Part shown: piece after piece, positions 43,501-51,802 of the stretch
How the letters are laid out: each line of letters begins with the position of its first letter
How positions within the stretch are numbered: position 1 is the stretch's first letter
Assembly (NCBI GenBank): GCA_020249265.1
Contig: JADCGA010000020.1
Span: forward strand, 54,055-118,054
Direction of reading: 5' to 3'
DNA length: 64,000 nt
DNA from: Roseomonas sp.
Lineage (GTDB): Bacteria; Pseudomonadota; Alphaproteobacteria; Acetobacterales; Acetobacteraceae
The notes under the pieces: generated by a model
Seen by the model: the letters and a program-made list of their open reading frames with translations, nothing else
The model's database searches: none
What the model was told of the DNA's origin: nothing
Position numbers and translations under genes: made by a program

Positions 43501-44319
43501 GATATGGCCCGCAAGCCGCGCAAACCCCGCGCCGCGCGCATCGGCGCTGATGGTGCCGGAAAGCGCCGCCTCTGCCGCGCTGCCAAGCCGCGCGTCTGCG
43601 GCCAACGCCGCACCGCTGGCCGGGCCTCGCAGGCGCAAGGTCACCTCAGCGGGTTCGGACGCCACACCAAGAGCTGCGGCGATCACCCCGCCCGGCGGTT
43701 CCGCCAGATCGAGCTTCGCGGAAAGCCGATCCGCACCGGGGGAAAGGTCCAATTCAAGCCGCGCCTCACCCGGCGCATCGAGCCGCGTGAGCGCGACATC
43801 GCCCGAAAGCCGCGCGGCCTTCAGCACTGCCTTGCCTTCAAGTGCCGCGCGAAAGCCCTGGCCAAAAACGCCCTCGGCCACGGTGATTTCCGCAATCGCC
43901 ACGCGGTCAATCCGCACGCCCAAAGGCAGATGCGGCAGGGAGGGCAGCAACGGGCCATCGCGCGCCTCTCCACCCTCAGAAGCAGGCAGGCGAGAAAGCG
44001 TGATTCGCTCCGCCGTCATGGCCTGCACATGCGCTTCGCCTTGCCAGAGCGCTGCCAGATCAAAGGCGATGCGCGGTGCCGCGATATCGAGCCAGATACT
44101 GCCCTCATCGGCGAGGGTGATGCGCGTGGCGCGCAGCTCTCGCGGCAGCGTCACCGCAAGCCCTTCAATCACAAGCCCCGGCACAAAGCGCCCTGCAAGC
44201 CCCGCCAGCGCCGCTGCGCCATTGCCCCATTGCACCCAGGCGAGCACGCCACCCAGGAAGGCCGCAATCACCAGCGGGATCGCCAAAACCAGGATCAGCA
44301 GGCGGCGCAGATGACGCAT
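40534..44319 (-). CDS. tamB: Translocation and assembly module protein TamB
   Basis: A 1261-residue inner-membrane-anchored bridge protein. One N-terminal helix (LLILVLAIPLVIAAFLGGVLAWV) precedes a very long periplasmic beta-rich region, ending in the DUF490 domain (GRYVADGVFIGVKQSADGG and the last residues VGIGFEIEY). It works with TamA in outer-membrane protein or phospholipid transport. I chose ATG 44319, one base after the tamA stop; an upstream extension of 26 residues overlaps tamA. Gene order tamA-tamB is standard. Confidence 0.93.
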   Translation of the reverse strand: MRHLRRLLILVLAIPLVIAAFLGGVLAWVQWGNGAAALAGLAGRFVPGLVIEGLAVTLPRELRATRITLADEGSIWLDIAAPRIAFDLAALWQGEAHVQAMTAERITLSRLPASEGGEARDGPLLPSLPHLPLGVRIDRVAIAEITVAEGVFGQGFRAALEGKAVLKAARLSGDVALTRLDAPGEARLELDLSPGADRLSAKLDLAEPPGGVIAAALGVASEPAEVTLRLRGPASGAALAADARLGSAAEAALSGTISADARGAGFARLAGHIAATPLLPAALAEALARLDFALDAARDRAGVITLREVVAKAPLGEVTLAGRLDPKREDTALQGTLTLGASAMLAAHVPEQIAWEAASARFRLDGRLTAPHLALDAEMQGFSSSIAELGATLGATPRLSLQARAPSRIESLTLIGAGNELTASGDIGESLDLRFGLRLADLASLVPELAGALTAEGHLHGTRDDPSITLKARGESITRGAEVLAAPSLDLVLETPLSRPRAEARLEAIYAGLPLTLTLSGMPEGSALRINQLEAAFGAARLSGRGLLDVQKPLFDGALSLAIPDLAPFGDIFGQNMTGSLSLEAEGRDVGGAQQVKARLNAPEASFNGRKLALRVELAGGLDDAKASFTLRHGEAALAGEAALSLIGAARIVTLPNLSLAYGAEQVKLAAPARIEISPDGRVSIAETNITSNRGGRLRLEGFWSEAEMAFRASLTALPIAPFAALLVPEAKLAGTLTGEARVDGTADEPRSEIKLESTAITSAMPAARGLPPLRLSVAANGTAAGAEARASVTGGNVVRLAATARLAGLAPDAALSGNITGRLDLESLMQPLLAAGAQRVTGIANLNLRLEGSLAAPRLGGDATIANGSFRDLQHGVTLNEITAAITADDRRFNLTRFAARTAGGGSLGGSGTLDLGQPRLPYELRLTATAARPVNSDLGNATLDGALTLAGEALGDSRLSGKLLVQRAELRIPDRLPPSIRTLPGVRERGQRPPGVAPLTPPAGGDAPEADLPPIALDLTIEAPRAIFLRGRGLDAELGGEIRVGGTLAAPLLAGGFMLRRGTLVVLDRRLDLNRANISFDAGGIMPNLDVLATSRAEEVEVNVAVEGPARDPKISFTSNPELPADEVLARLLFGRRGGELSPFQMLRLAEALAGTTGRPLPGPGGVMERIRRTLALDRLSIGQEKEGEQRAGREPGATLESGRYVADGVFIGVKQSADGGPPRVGVQIDLTRRLRLEAESGGNSLAGDRVGIGFEIEY

Positions 44320-44320
44320 G

Positions 44321-46204
44321 TCAAAAAGCCTGCCCAAAGCCGATATAGATCGCAAAGGATGGATCATCCTTTTGCCGATCCAAAGGCACGCCGACATCGA
44401 AACGCAGCGGCCCGATGGCGGTCAGGTAGCGTATCCCAAGCCCGGTACCGGCACGCAGCCGGCTGAAATCCGGCTTGGCTTCTTCCCCGACCGAGCCCGC
44501 ATCCAGAAACGCCGCCATGCCCCAGCTTCGGCTGATTCTTTGGCGCCATTCGAGACTCGTTTCCACCAGGCTCGCCCCGCCCAAGGGCCGATTGGCGGCA
44601 TCGCGCGGCCCGATGGATTGATAAGTATAGCCGCGGACGGAACCGCCACCGCCGGCATAGAAGCGCTTGTCCAAAGTGATCTCATCCCGATCCGCCCCCG
44701 GTGCGCTGCCAAGTGCCGCGCGCAGCGCCAAAACACTGTCACCATTGCCCAGGATGTCGAAGTAGCTGGTGCCAATCGCCAGGATGCGCGTGAAGCTGTT
44801 GGCATCCATCGCCGAATAGTAAGGGGTCGCGTTGAAGGTGAAGCGCTGGCCCTGGCGCGGGTCAAGCGGGTTGGTCGTAGTGTCGTAGCGAAAAATGCCC
44901 GTCAGCCCGAAAAGCCGAAAGGCTTCCATATCCCCATCGCGGCCAATGCGCCCTTCTTCATAATTCGGTCCCGCCGCGACAGCCATGGTATCCGATAGCC
45001 GATGTTCCAGGATGAAGGATGCCAGGGCAGCGTCACGATCATAGGCGCGCAGCCTTTCGCGCACCGCGCCGATTTGTGCGGTGCTTTGCAGATCGCGCCC
45101 CAGAAATTCCGGCGTGCGCAGCGTGGCAAAGGCGCGGTAGGTCGCGTTCTCAATCCCGGTTTCGCCGATGCGCGCAACCTCAGTTTCCAGGCGGAGCCTT
45201 TCAGCACCACCAAAAATATTGCGATCTTCCCAGAAGGCGCTGGCGGTCAGGCCGTAATTCGTCTCGAAACCAAAACGACCACCCACCGCGTGGCGCGGGC
45301 GTTCCTGCACCTGGAAATGCACCGGCAGGCGCCCGGCAGGGTCCAAAGCCTGGCCTTCCTCTGCCCGCACAAAGCCGAAAACGCCAAGCCCCATCATGGC
45401 ACGGCGGGCGCGTTCCAGCCTTTCGGGCGAATAGGGCTGGCCTTCCAGCCGCCGCGCCGCAAGCCGTTCCAAAAGCGCGGGATTGGTGCGCGTGGTGCCC
45501 GCGACACTTGGCCGCGCGAAATCCGCAAGCGGCCCCGGCGCGATGCGCCAGGTGATGTCCATGGTCTTGGTGCCATGATCTACCACCGCGTCCCGTGCCA
45601 CGACACTCGCCAAGGGGTAGCCTGCGCGGCGCAGTGCCAGCAGCAGCGCTTCCTCAGCGGCCAGGATATCCGCCGGCCGGGCGGGGTCCCCTTCGGCCAG
45701 GCGCAGGTCAGCCGCGGCCTGTTCCAGCAGCGCATCCTCCTGCACGGGTTCAGACCTGATCAGGATCTGCCCGATTCGATAGCGCGGGCCGGGTGTCAGG
45801 ATGATGGCGACCGGCAAGGGGTTGGCTGGATCGGCCTCGGGCGGGGCAGCGCCGCGCCGGTTCACATCCTCCCCGGCGATCTCGATCCGGGCGGCACCGC
45901 CCCAGAAGCCCTCGGCGCGGAGCGCTTCGGCAAGGCGCGGCAGATCGGCCCGCGCGCGTGCCAGCAGCCCATAGCCATCAGTGGGCGCGGTTTCGGCCAG
46001 CCTTATCATTTGCGAAACCGCTTCAATGGCAGAAACCAGCGCCCGGTCGTCATCCGGGGAGATCTCCACGCGATAGGGGATGCCCGGTGGTTCTTGGGCG
46101 AAAGCCTGATGGGCCAAGACCAGGCAAGTGCAAAACAGCCAGCAGAGCAACCACCTATGGTTGGTGGCGGCCCTGGCCGGGGAAGGGTAGGAAAGACGAA
46201 TCAT
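44321..46204 (-). CDS. tamA: Outer-membrane BamA/TamA family protein TamA
   Basis: A 627-residue Omp85-family protein. A signal peptide (WLLCWLFCTCLVLAHQAFAQ after a basic start) precedes three POTRA-type repeats (about 40-270) and a beta barrel ending in Phe (YIGFGQAF), the outer-membrane assembly signal. GGRFGFETNYGLTASAFWEDRNIFGGAERLRLE and YAGGGGSVRGYTYQSIGPRD are barrel hallmarks. Its start codon overlaps the ATG of the divergent M20 gene by two bases and has no clear ribosome site; a somewhat later start is possible. Confidence 0.92.
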   Translation of the reverse strand: MIRLSYPSPARAATNHRWLLCWLFCTCLVLAHQAFAQEPPGIPYRVEISPDDDRALVSAIEAVSQMIRLAETAPTDGYGLLARARADLPRLAEALRAEGFWGGAARIEIAGEDVNRRGAAPPEADPANPLPVAIILTPGPRYRIGQILIRSEPVQEDALLEQAAADLRLAEGDPARPADILAAEEALLLALRRAGYPLASVVARDAVVDHGTKTMDITWRIAPGPLADFARPSVAGTTRTNPALLERLAARRLEGQPYSPERLERARRAMMGLGVFGFVRAEEGQALDPAGRLPVHFQVQERPRHAVGGRFGFETNYGLTASAFWEDRNIFGGAERLRLETEVARIGETGIENATYRAFATLRTPEFLGRDLQSTAQIGAVRERLRAYDRDAALASFILEHRLSDTMAVAAGPNYEEGRIGRDGDMEAFRLFGLTGIFRYDTTTNPLDPRQGQRFTFNATPYYSAMDANSFTRILAIGTSYFDILGNGDSVLALRAALGSAPGADRDEITLDKRFYAGGGGSVRGYTYQSIGPRDAANRPLGGASLVETSLEWRQRISRSWGMAAFLDAGSVGEEAKPDFSRLRAGTGLGIRYLTAIGPLRFDVGVPLDRQKDDPSFAIYIGFGQAF

Positions 46205-47354
46205 GACCGATGAATTTCACGCTACCCTAACTTCCTGGCGGCGGCACCTGCACGCCCATCCCGGCCTAACGCTGGAAGAAGGCCCGACTGCGGCCTTTGT
46301 GGTGCAAAAGCTGCGCGACATGGGGGTCACTGAGATTGCCGAGCATGTCGGCGGCCATGGCGTGGTTGCAACAATCCGCCGCGCCGGGGGTAATCGTTCG
46401 GTTGGGCTGCGCGGCGATATGGATGCGCTGCCCATTCAGGAACAGGCGGATGATCTGCCCTGGAAATCCACCATCCCGGGCGTGATGCATGCCTGTGGGC
46501 ATGATGGGCATACAACGGCGCTTTTGGGCGCGGCACGGCTGCTGCTGGAGGATAAAGGCTGGACCGGCACGGTTCATCTGGTGTTCCAGCCTGCGGAGGA
46601 AGGCGGGCGCGGGGCGCTTTCCATGATTGCCGATGGGCTGTTCTCGCGCTTCCCGATGGACCGGATTTTCGGTTGGCATAACTGGCCCGGCCTCGCCGCC
46701 GGTACCATCGCCATTCATGATCGCGCAGTGATGGCTGCCGGGGCGCGCATTGAATTGATTTTCGATGGCCACGCCGGCCATGCCGCGCTGCCGCACCTCA
46801 CGCGCGACCCCTTGCTCGCGGCAGGCCATGCGATTGTGGCGGCGCAATCCATCGTGGCGCGCAATGTGGACCCGCTGATGGGCGGTGTGGTCAGCCTGAC
46901 GGTGATTGAAGGCGGCGAGGCGCAGAACCAGGTGCCGCGCCGCGTTGCCATAAGGGGCACGATACGCTGGCTTCATGAAGAAGCGGGCGATGCCATCAAG
47001 GAAGGCTTGCAGCGCATCACGGATGGCGTGGCGGCAACCTGCGGCGTGAAGGGCACGCTGATCATCAGCCCTGGCCTTGGCGTGACGGCGAATTCTCCGG
47101 CGGAGCGCGATCTGGCCGCGGCGGCTGCGGCAAGCGTCACCGAAACCCGCCGCGATATGCGCCCGGCCATGACGGGTGAGGATTTCGCTTGGTTCCTGAA
47201 GGAAGTACCAGGCGCTTTCGTGTGGATCGGCAATGGCCCCACCGAGGAAGGGCGCGATCTGCATAATGCGCGCTATGATTTCAACGATGCGATATTGCCG
47301 ACAGCTTCGAAGTTTTTGACGGAAGTGGCGAAGCGCGCGCTGGCGGGCAGCTAA
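46203..47354 (+). CDS. M20D amidohydrolase (hippurate hydrolase/IAA-amino acid hydrolase type)
   Basis: A 383-residue zinc amidohydrolase. WRRHLHAHPGL, GLRGDMDALPI and MHACGHDGHTT (Cys-x-His metal site) and QPAEEGGRG (catalytic Glu pair) are all intact, and AMTGEDFAWF is the C-terminal metal region. It removes an acyl group from an N-acyl amino acid. AGGAAAG (46189-46195, 7-nt spacing) supports the start, which overlaps the tamA start codon on the other strand. Its promoter must lie inside tamA. Confidence 0.92.
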   Translation: MTDEFHATLTSWRRHLHAHPGLTLEEGPTAAFVVQKLRDMGVTEIAEHVGGHGVVATIRRAGGNRSVGLRGDMDALPIQEQADDLPWKSTIPGVMHACGHDGHTTALLGAARLLLEDKGWTGTVHLVFQPAEEGGRGALSMIADGLFSRFPMDRIFGWHNWPGLAAGTIAIHDRAVMAAGARIELIFDGHAGHAALPHLTRDPLLAAGHAIVAAQSIVARNVDPLMGGVVSLTVIEGGEAQNQVPRRVAIRGTIRWLHEEAGDAIKEGLQRITDGVAATCGVKGTLIISPGLGVTANSPAERDLAAAAAASVTETRRDMRPAMTGEDFAWFLKEVPGAFVWIGNGPTEEGRDLHNARYDFNDAILPTASKFLTEVAKRALAGS

Positions 47355-47372
47355 GCCGCCCGCCTTAAGGGT

Positions 47373-47774
47373 TTACCGCGCGAAGCCCGGCTGCTTTTCC
47401 ACGAAGCGATTGGGCTTCAGGAAGATCGAAAGAAACAGCGCGCCTTCCGGTGCCCGCGCCACATGCGTATTGCCCGCCGGGCGCCAGACGAATTCGCCGG
47501 GGCCGCAGCGCCCTTCCTCATCTTCCAGATAGCCTTCCATGACAAAGGTCTGTTCAATATCCGTATGTTCATGCAGCGGCACTTCGGCGCCGGGGGCCAT
47601 GCGGAACAGGATGGTGGACATGCCCCGCGCCTCATCCCGGCAGAGCAGCTTCATTTCAATCCCTGGAAACTCTGTTGCCTGCCAGGGCATGTGATCCGGT
47701 TTCAGGTAATGTGAAGCGAGTTTCGGATCACCCATTTGGCTTTGGATGCGCTGCTTGGTTGCTTCATCAATCAT
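47373..47774 (-). CDS. Cupin domain protein
   Basis: A 133-residue single-domain cupin. GAEVPLHEHTDIEQTFVMEG is motif 1 with two His and a Glu; AGNTHVARAPEG carries motif 2 His. The upstream part (WQATEFPGIEMKLLCRDEARGMSTILFRM) fits cupin dioxygenase or anti-sigma-ChrR type proteins. Likely metal-binding and catalytic or sensory; the substrate is unknown. It follows the alpha/beta hydrolase gene by 21 bp on the same strand. Confidence 0.85.
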   Translation of the reverse strand: MIDEATKQRIQSQMGDPKLASHYLKPDHMPWQATEFPGIEMKLLCRDEARGMSTILFRMAPGAEVPLHEHTDIEQTFVMEGYLEDEEGRCGPGEFVWRPAGNTHVARAPEGALFLSIFLKPNRFVEKQPGFAR

Positions 47775-47795
47775 GGTGTTTCTCCCTTTTTCATT

Positions 47796-48746
47796 TCAGG
47801 CAAAACGCGCCTTCAGCCATTCACCACCCTGCCGCGCCGCACGATCCGCCGCCGCCACATGGCCTAGTGCCCGCAGAAAGCCATGGATGGTCCCGGGGAA
47901 GGTTTCCTCCGTCACTGCCACACCAGCGGCGCGAAGTTTTGCGGCGAAAAGCCTGTTCTCATCGGCCAAAACATCAAGCTCCGCGATATGCACCAGCACG
48001 GGCGGCAGGCCGCGCAGATCGGCGCGCATGGGGGAAGCGAAGGGTGTGACGCGATCCGCCTCCTTGGGCGCATAGCAACGCCAATAGAAATCCATCTTCT
48101 CCCGGGTCAGGAAATGCCCTGTGGCGAAAGCATCATAGCTTGGCGTGTTCATGGCGCTGTCCATGACACCGTAATTGATCAGCAGGCCGCGTAGTTTCAG
48201 GCTTGGATCGGTTTCCCGCAGCAATAGCGCCGTGCCAGCAGCGAGGTTCCCACCCGCCGAATCTCCGCCAAGGATAATGCGGCTGGTATCCAAGCCCCAT
48301 TCCGTGCCCCGATTGGCAACCCAGCGCGTGACGGCGGCGCATTCTTCCAGGGCTTGCGGGAAAATAGCCTCAGGGCTCAGCGCATAATCAACGCCTATCA
48401 CGGCGTAGCCTGATGTGGCCGCATATTCGCGCATCAGCCGGTCATGCGTATCCACGCTGCCCCAAACCCAGCCGCCACCATGCAGATAGACCAGCACGGA
48501 ATGCCCGGTGCCCGCCGTCGGGCGATGAAAACGGCAGAGAATCCGCCGCCCGCGCAGCGCCAACCAGCGATCCTCACTTTCCGCCATCACCGCGCCCCCC
48601 TTGGCGAGCGGCAGGCTGAGGCCATCATTCAATTCCCGCGAGTTATCAAGCGGCAATTCCAGCTTCACCGGGGGCTGCGCCGCGGCGCGCGCCTCCATCA
48701 TTTCGGTGAAGCGCAGCATTTCTTTGTCCCAATTCTCGCGGGCCAT
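47796..48746 (-). CDS. Alpha/beta hydrolase, hormone-sensitive lipase family
   Basis: A 316-residue esterase. Oxyanion motif HGGGW is in LVYLHGGGWVWGS, the nucleophile Ser in GGDSAGGN, the Asp in ELDVLADEN and the His in GTIHGFL. It should cleave short-chain esters. ATG follows AGGAAA on the minus strand. It lies between an XRE regulator gene (195 bp upstream) and a cupin gene (21 bp downstream). Confidence 0.92.
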   Translation of the reverse strand: MARENWDKEMLRFTEMMEARAAAQPPVKLELPLDNSRELNDGLSLPLAKGGAVMAESEDRWLALRGRRILCRFHRPTAGTGHSVLVYLHGGGWVWGSVDTHDRLMREYAATSGYAVIGVDYALSPEAIFPQALEECAAVTRWVANRGTEWGLDTSRIILGGDSAGGNLAAGTALLLRETDPSLKLRGLLINYGVMDSAMNTPSYDAFATGHFLTREKMDFYWRCYAPKEADRVTPFASPMRADLRGLPPVLVHIAELDVLADENRLFAAKLRAAGVAVTEETFPGTIHGFLRALGHVAAADRAARQGGEWLKARFA

Positions 48747-48844
48747 GGCGTTTCCTCATGCTCAGCCGGCACAGCTTCCGGCGGATGCGTACTGGAGACT
48801 TTGTGGCGCCGAAGGGCAAGCCCTAGTGGTCCGGTCGCTGCCGT

Positions 48845-48869
48845 CGGTTCCCGATAGCAGCGGGAACCG
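48845..48869. repeat. Hairpin in the XRE-esterase gap
   Basis: CGGTTCCCG and CGGGAACCG form a perfect 9-bp stem with loop ATAGCAG, in the 195-bp gap 48747-48941. A looser inverted pair, AGTGGTGCG (48889-48897) and CGCACCACT (48935-48943), lies next to it and reaches the XRE stop. No T-tract follows on either strand. It may be a REP-like element or an RNA-processing hairpin; nothing else is recognised in the gap. Confidence 0.5.
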
Positions 48870-48941
48870 GCCCACCAAAAATATGCCGAGTGGTGCGCCG
48901 GGGCATTTTGGGGACTGGGAAGCTCAGCATGAATCGCACCA

Positions 48942-49826
48942 CTAGCGTTGGGCTGCTGCCGCTTCCGCCATGAGCAGGCGCAGCCTCTGCACCGCGGCCA
49001 TGCCCTTATGCGCCTGCCGCCAGCAGGCTTCCGCGACACGTTGATGGATGGCCACCGCATCATCGGCCGAGGTGATGCTGACCACGCCCTGATTCCAGGC
49101 AGGATGCGCATCGGATGGGAAGGGATTGCCAATGACATGGGCACGGTCCCTGCCGCGATAGATCAGCGCCTGATGATGAGGTTCCGGTTCTTGCAATAGC
49201 CCGATCTGGACGCCAAGCGGGCCCTGTTCAATCTGGCTGGTGAGGTTCTCAACCTCGGTCACCGCAGCGGCGCGGGCTTCGGCGCGGCTGCGTTCGGAAA
49301 GCGGCAGGCCAGCGCAAATGCCTTCTGTCAGAATGCGCTTGATGGTCTTTTCGGAAAGCATGACGGTGATGCTCATCCGGCGCTGCTCCCGAATCAATCT
49401 GCGCTGGGCTATTGTCATCAGGGCTTGTTCTGTCACGCCGCGCGCCACGACAGGGTCTTGTGTCAGGCTGGCCGTTTCCAGCCACAGCCCGCGCAAAAGC
49501 CTGTCAAAGCCTTCAGACACCAAGGGAAAACACAGCGCGCCGCCAAGCTGCAATTGGCTATCGGCTTCTTCCTCAATATGGCGAAGACGCTCAAGGAAGG
49601 AGGTGCTGCGGGAAAGGTAATCGATCCCGATGCCGAGCAGCGCGAGGGGGGAGACTTGCAACATTTCCGCCAGTCGCCGCACGGTATCAAGCTTGATGAC
49701 CTCGCCCTTTTCATAGCGATAGAGCGCAGCGCGGGAGATGCCGAGGCGGGCCGCGATCTCATCAGCCTTCAGTCCCGATTCCAGGCGATAGGTGCGAAGC
49801 TGTTGGCCGATTTCGTCGAACCGCAT
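48942..49826 (-). CDS. XRE family transcriptional regulator
   Basis: A 294-residue regulator. Residues about 6-62 form a Cro/C1 helix-turn-helix (QQLRTYRLESGLKADEIAARLGISRAALYRYEKGEVIKLDTVRRLAEML). The remaining 230 residues are a helical effector domain with no recognised sensor. ATG 49826 gives the normal HTH start; an in-frame extension of 23 residues is rejected. It lies upstream of the esterase and cupin genes on the same strand and may regulate them. Confidence 0.85.
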   Translation of the reverse strand: MRFDEIGQQLRTYRLESGLKADEIAARLGISRAALYRYEKGEVIKLDTVRRLAEMLQVSPLALLGIGIDYLSRSTSFLERLRHIEEEADSQLQLGGALCFPLVSEGFDRLLRGLWLETASLTQDPVVARGVTEQALMTIAQRRLIREQRRMSITVMLSEKTIKRILTEGICAGLPLSERSRAEARAAAVTEVENLTSQIEQGPLGVQIGLLQEPEPHHQALIYRGRDRAHVIGNPFPSDAHPAWNQGVVSITSADDAVAIHQRVAEACWRQAHKGMAAVQRLRLLMAEAAAAQR

Positions 49827-49940
49827 GGGGATGGCGCCTTTGCTTTGGCCCTGGCGCGGCCAGAGACAAACAGCAGTAAAGCGCGAAAAATCCAAAAATC
49901 AAACTACGGCGCGCTTTTTCGGCGCTGGCGGTCAAAAATG

Positions 49941-49971
49941 AGAAGGCTTCACCTGATCAGAGAAGCCTTCT
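49941..49971 (-). terminator. Intrinsic terminator of hyi-glxR
   Basis: AGAAGGCTTC (49941-49950) and GAAGCCTTCT (49962-49971) form a perfect 10-bp stem with an 11-nt loop. On the minus strand it starts about 20 bases after the glxR stop and is followed by CATTTTT. It should end the hyi-glxR transcript. Confidence 0.65.
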
Positions 49972-49990
49972 TTCAAGCCAAGATTGCGCC

Positions 49991-50875
49991 TCAGGCGTCA
50001 GGCGCCACCGGATGCGCGGCCAGCGTCTCCAGCGCCTTGACCAGTCCGGAATGGTCCAGATCCGCGCCGCCCGCCGCGGCGACGGCGGCGAAAAGCTGCT
50101 GGGTGGAGGCAGTATTGGGAAGTGCCACGCCCAATTCGCGGCCTGCTTGCAGGGCCAGGTTCAAATCCTTCTGGTGCAGGCGGATGCGGAAGCCGGGCGC
50201 AAAGGTGCGCTTGATCATGCGTTCCCCATGCAGTTCCAGAATACGGGAAGTGGCGAGCCCGCCCGTGATCGCTTGGCGCACCTTGGCAGGGTCAGCCCCG
50301 GCCTTGGACGCGAAAGTAAGTGCTTCCGCCACGGCTTCGATGGTCAGCGCCACGATGATCTGATTGGCCACCTTGCAGGTCTGCCCCGCGCCCGTGTCGC
50401 CCACCAGGGTGATATTCTTGCCCATGGCTTCGAACAGCGGCTTGGCGCGTCCAAAGGCGGCTTCCGAGCCACCGACCATGATGGTGAGGCTCGCCTGTTT
50501 GGCGCCGACTTCCCCGCCCGAGACCGGGGCATCCAGGTAATCACCCCCCTTGGCGGCGATTTTGGCCGCGAAATCCTTGGTGGCGGTTGGGCTGATGGAG
50601 GACATGTCAATCACCAGCGTGCCGGGCTTGAGGCCCTCAGCCACGCCGCCCGCGCCGAACAGCACGGCTTCCACATCAGGCGTATCGGGCACCATGATGA
50701 TCACGGCATCTGCCCCGGCGGCGGCGGTCTTGGCATCCGGTGCTACGGCGAAGGCCGCGCGATCCTCGGCGGTCAGGCTTTTGCGTTCCACCACGGTGAT
50801 GGCGTGGCCGGCAGTTTTCAGGTGCCCGGCCATGGGGCGGCCCATGATGCCAAGGCCGATAAAGGCGATTTTCAT
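49991..50875 (-). CDS. glxR: 2-hydroxy-3-oxopropionate (tartronate semialdehyde) reductase
   Basis: A 294-residue beta-hydroxyacid dehydrogenase. FIGLGIMGRPMAGHL is the NAD(P) loop, DAPVSGGEVGAKQASLTIMVGG the substrate loop, and K168 in GQTCKVANQ the catalytic Lys. It reduces tartronate semialdehyde to D-glycerate. The upstream hydroxypyruvate isomerase gene, 6 bp away, supports the glyoxylate pathway role. Followed by an intrinsic terminator (49941-49971). Confidence 0.9.
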   Translation of the reverse strand: MKIAFIGLGIMGRPMAGHLKTAGHAITVVERKSLTAEDRAAFAVAPDAKTAAAGADAVIIMVPDTPDVEAVLFGAGGVAEGLKPGTLVIDMSSISPTATKDFAAKIAAKGGDYLDAPVSGGEVGAKQASLTIMVGGSEAAFGRAKPLFEAMGKNITLVGDTGAGQTCKVANQIIVALTIEAVAEALTFASKAGADPAKVRQAITGGLATSRILELHGERMIKRTFAPGFRIRLHQKDLNLALQAGRELGVALPNTASTQQLFAAVAAAGGADLDHSGLVKALETLAAHPVAPDA

Positions 50876-50881
50876 AGCGTT

Positions 50882-51661
50882 TCAGTCCTTATAGGGGGCG
50901 AACCAGGAAAGCCCGGCGAGGGTTTCGCCGGCGGGGCGGTATTCGCAGCCAACCCAGCCGCGATAGCCCATTTCATCCAATTGGGCGAAGACAAAGGGCC
51001 AATTCACCTCACCTGTGCCGGGTTCATTCCGGCCAGGCGTATCGGCCACCTGCATATGGGCGATATAGGGCAGGGCCGCGCGGGCGCGGGGCACCAAATC
51101 GCCTTCGGTGATTTGGGTGTGATACAGGTCGAATTGCAGGCCGAGCCGTTCCGGCCCCACGGCCTCGATAACCTGGATGGCATTGGCGACGCCGGTCAGC
51201 GCATAGCCCGGCATGTCCCGCTGGTTGATCGGTTCAATGCAGCATTTCACCCCTTGGGCCATGGCGCGCTCAGCCGCCCAGGCAAGGTTGATGGCATAAA
51301 GGCCGGTGAGCGTGCCCTGCGCGACGCCCGGCGGCACGATGCCGGCCATGACATGCAGGCGCGGGCAGCCAAGCGCCCCGGCATAATCCAGGGCGCGCAT
51401 GATGCTGTCGCGAAATTCCTGTTCCCGGCCGGGGTGGCAGGCCATGCCGCGTTCCCCCTTGGCCCAATCACCGGGCGGCGCATTGAACAGAACCTGCTGC
51501 AAGCCATTATCCTTGAGCCGCTGGGCGATTTCAGCCGCCGGGTGGTCATAGGGGAATAGGAATTCCACCCCCTTGAAGCCGGCCTTGGCGGCCAGCGCGA
51601 AGCGGTCCAGGAAGGGGGCTTCATTGAACATCATGGAAAGATTGGCGGCGAAGCGCGGCAT
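50882..51661 (-). CDS. hyi: Hydroxypyruvate isomerase
   Basis: A 259-residue TIM-barrel isomerase. MPRFAANLSMMFNEAPFLDRFALAAKAGFKGVEFLFPYD is the typical start. Catalytic Glu residues are in CIEPINQRDMPGY and GCEYRPAG. It interconverts hydroxypyruvate and tartronate semialdehyde, handing product to glxR. Start ATG 51661; an upstream extension of 32 residues is rejected. It is divergent from the ABC binding-protein gene with a dyad between them. Confidence 0.9.
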   Translation of the reverse strand: MPRFAANLSMMFNEAPFLDRFALAAKAGFKGVEFLFPYDHPAAEIAQRLKDNGLQQVLFNAPPGDWAKGERGMACHPGREQEFRDSIMRALDYAGALGCPRLHVMAGIVPPGVAQGTLTGLYAINLAWAAERAMAQGVKCCIEPINQRDMPGYALTGVANAIQVIEAVGPERLGLQFDLYHTQITEGDLVPRARAALPYIAHMQVADTPGRNEPGTGEVNWPFVFAQLDEMGYRGWVGCEYRPAGETLAGLSWFAPYKD

Positions 51662-51688
51662 GGGCGGGTTCTCTCGGACGATTGAGAT

Positions 51689-51707
51689 CGAAACTAAAGC
51701 AGTTTCG
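51689..51707. promoter_or_regulatory. Dyad in the hyi / ABC-transporter divergent region
   Basis: CGAAACT and AGTTTCG are perfect 7-bp arms with spacer AAAGC, 28 bp upstream of hyi and 96 bp before the SBP gene. A second short dyad, GGGGA/TCCCC, is at 51713-51726. This is a good operator candidate for either or both units; the regulator is not identified. Confidence 0.5.
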
Positions 51708-51802
51708 CGCCTGGGGAAATCTCCCCCATAAAACCTCTTCCCGGCGGGGACGGGCACCCCTATAGGCGTTAGTTAGGCTTTAACAAAAAAAGGGAGTTTG
51801 GG

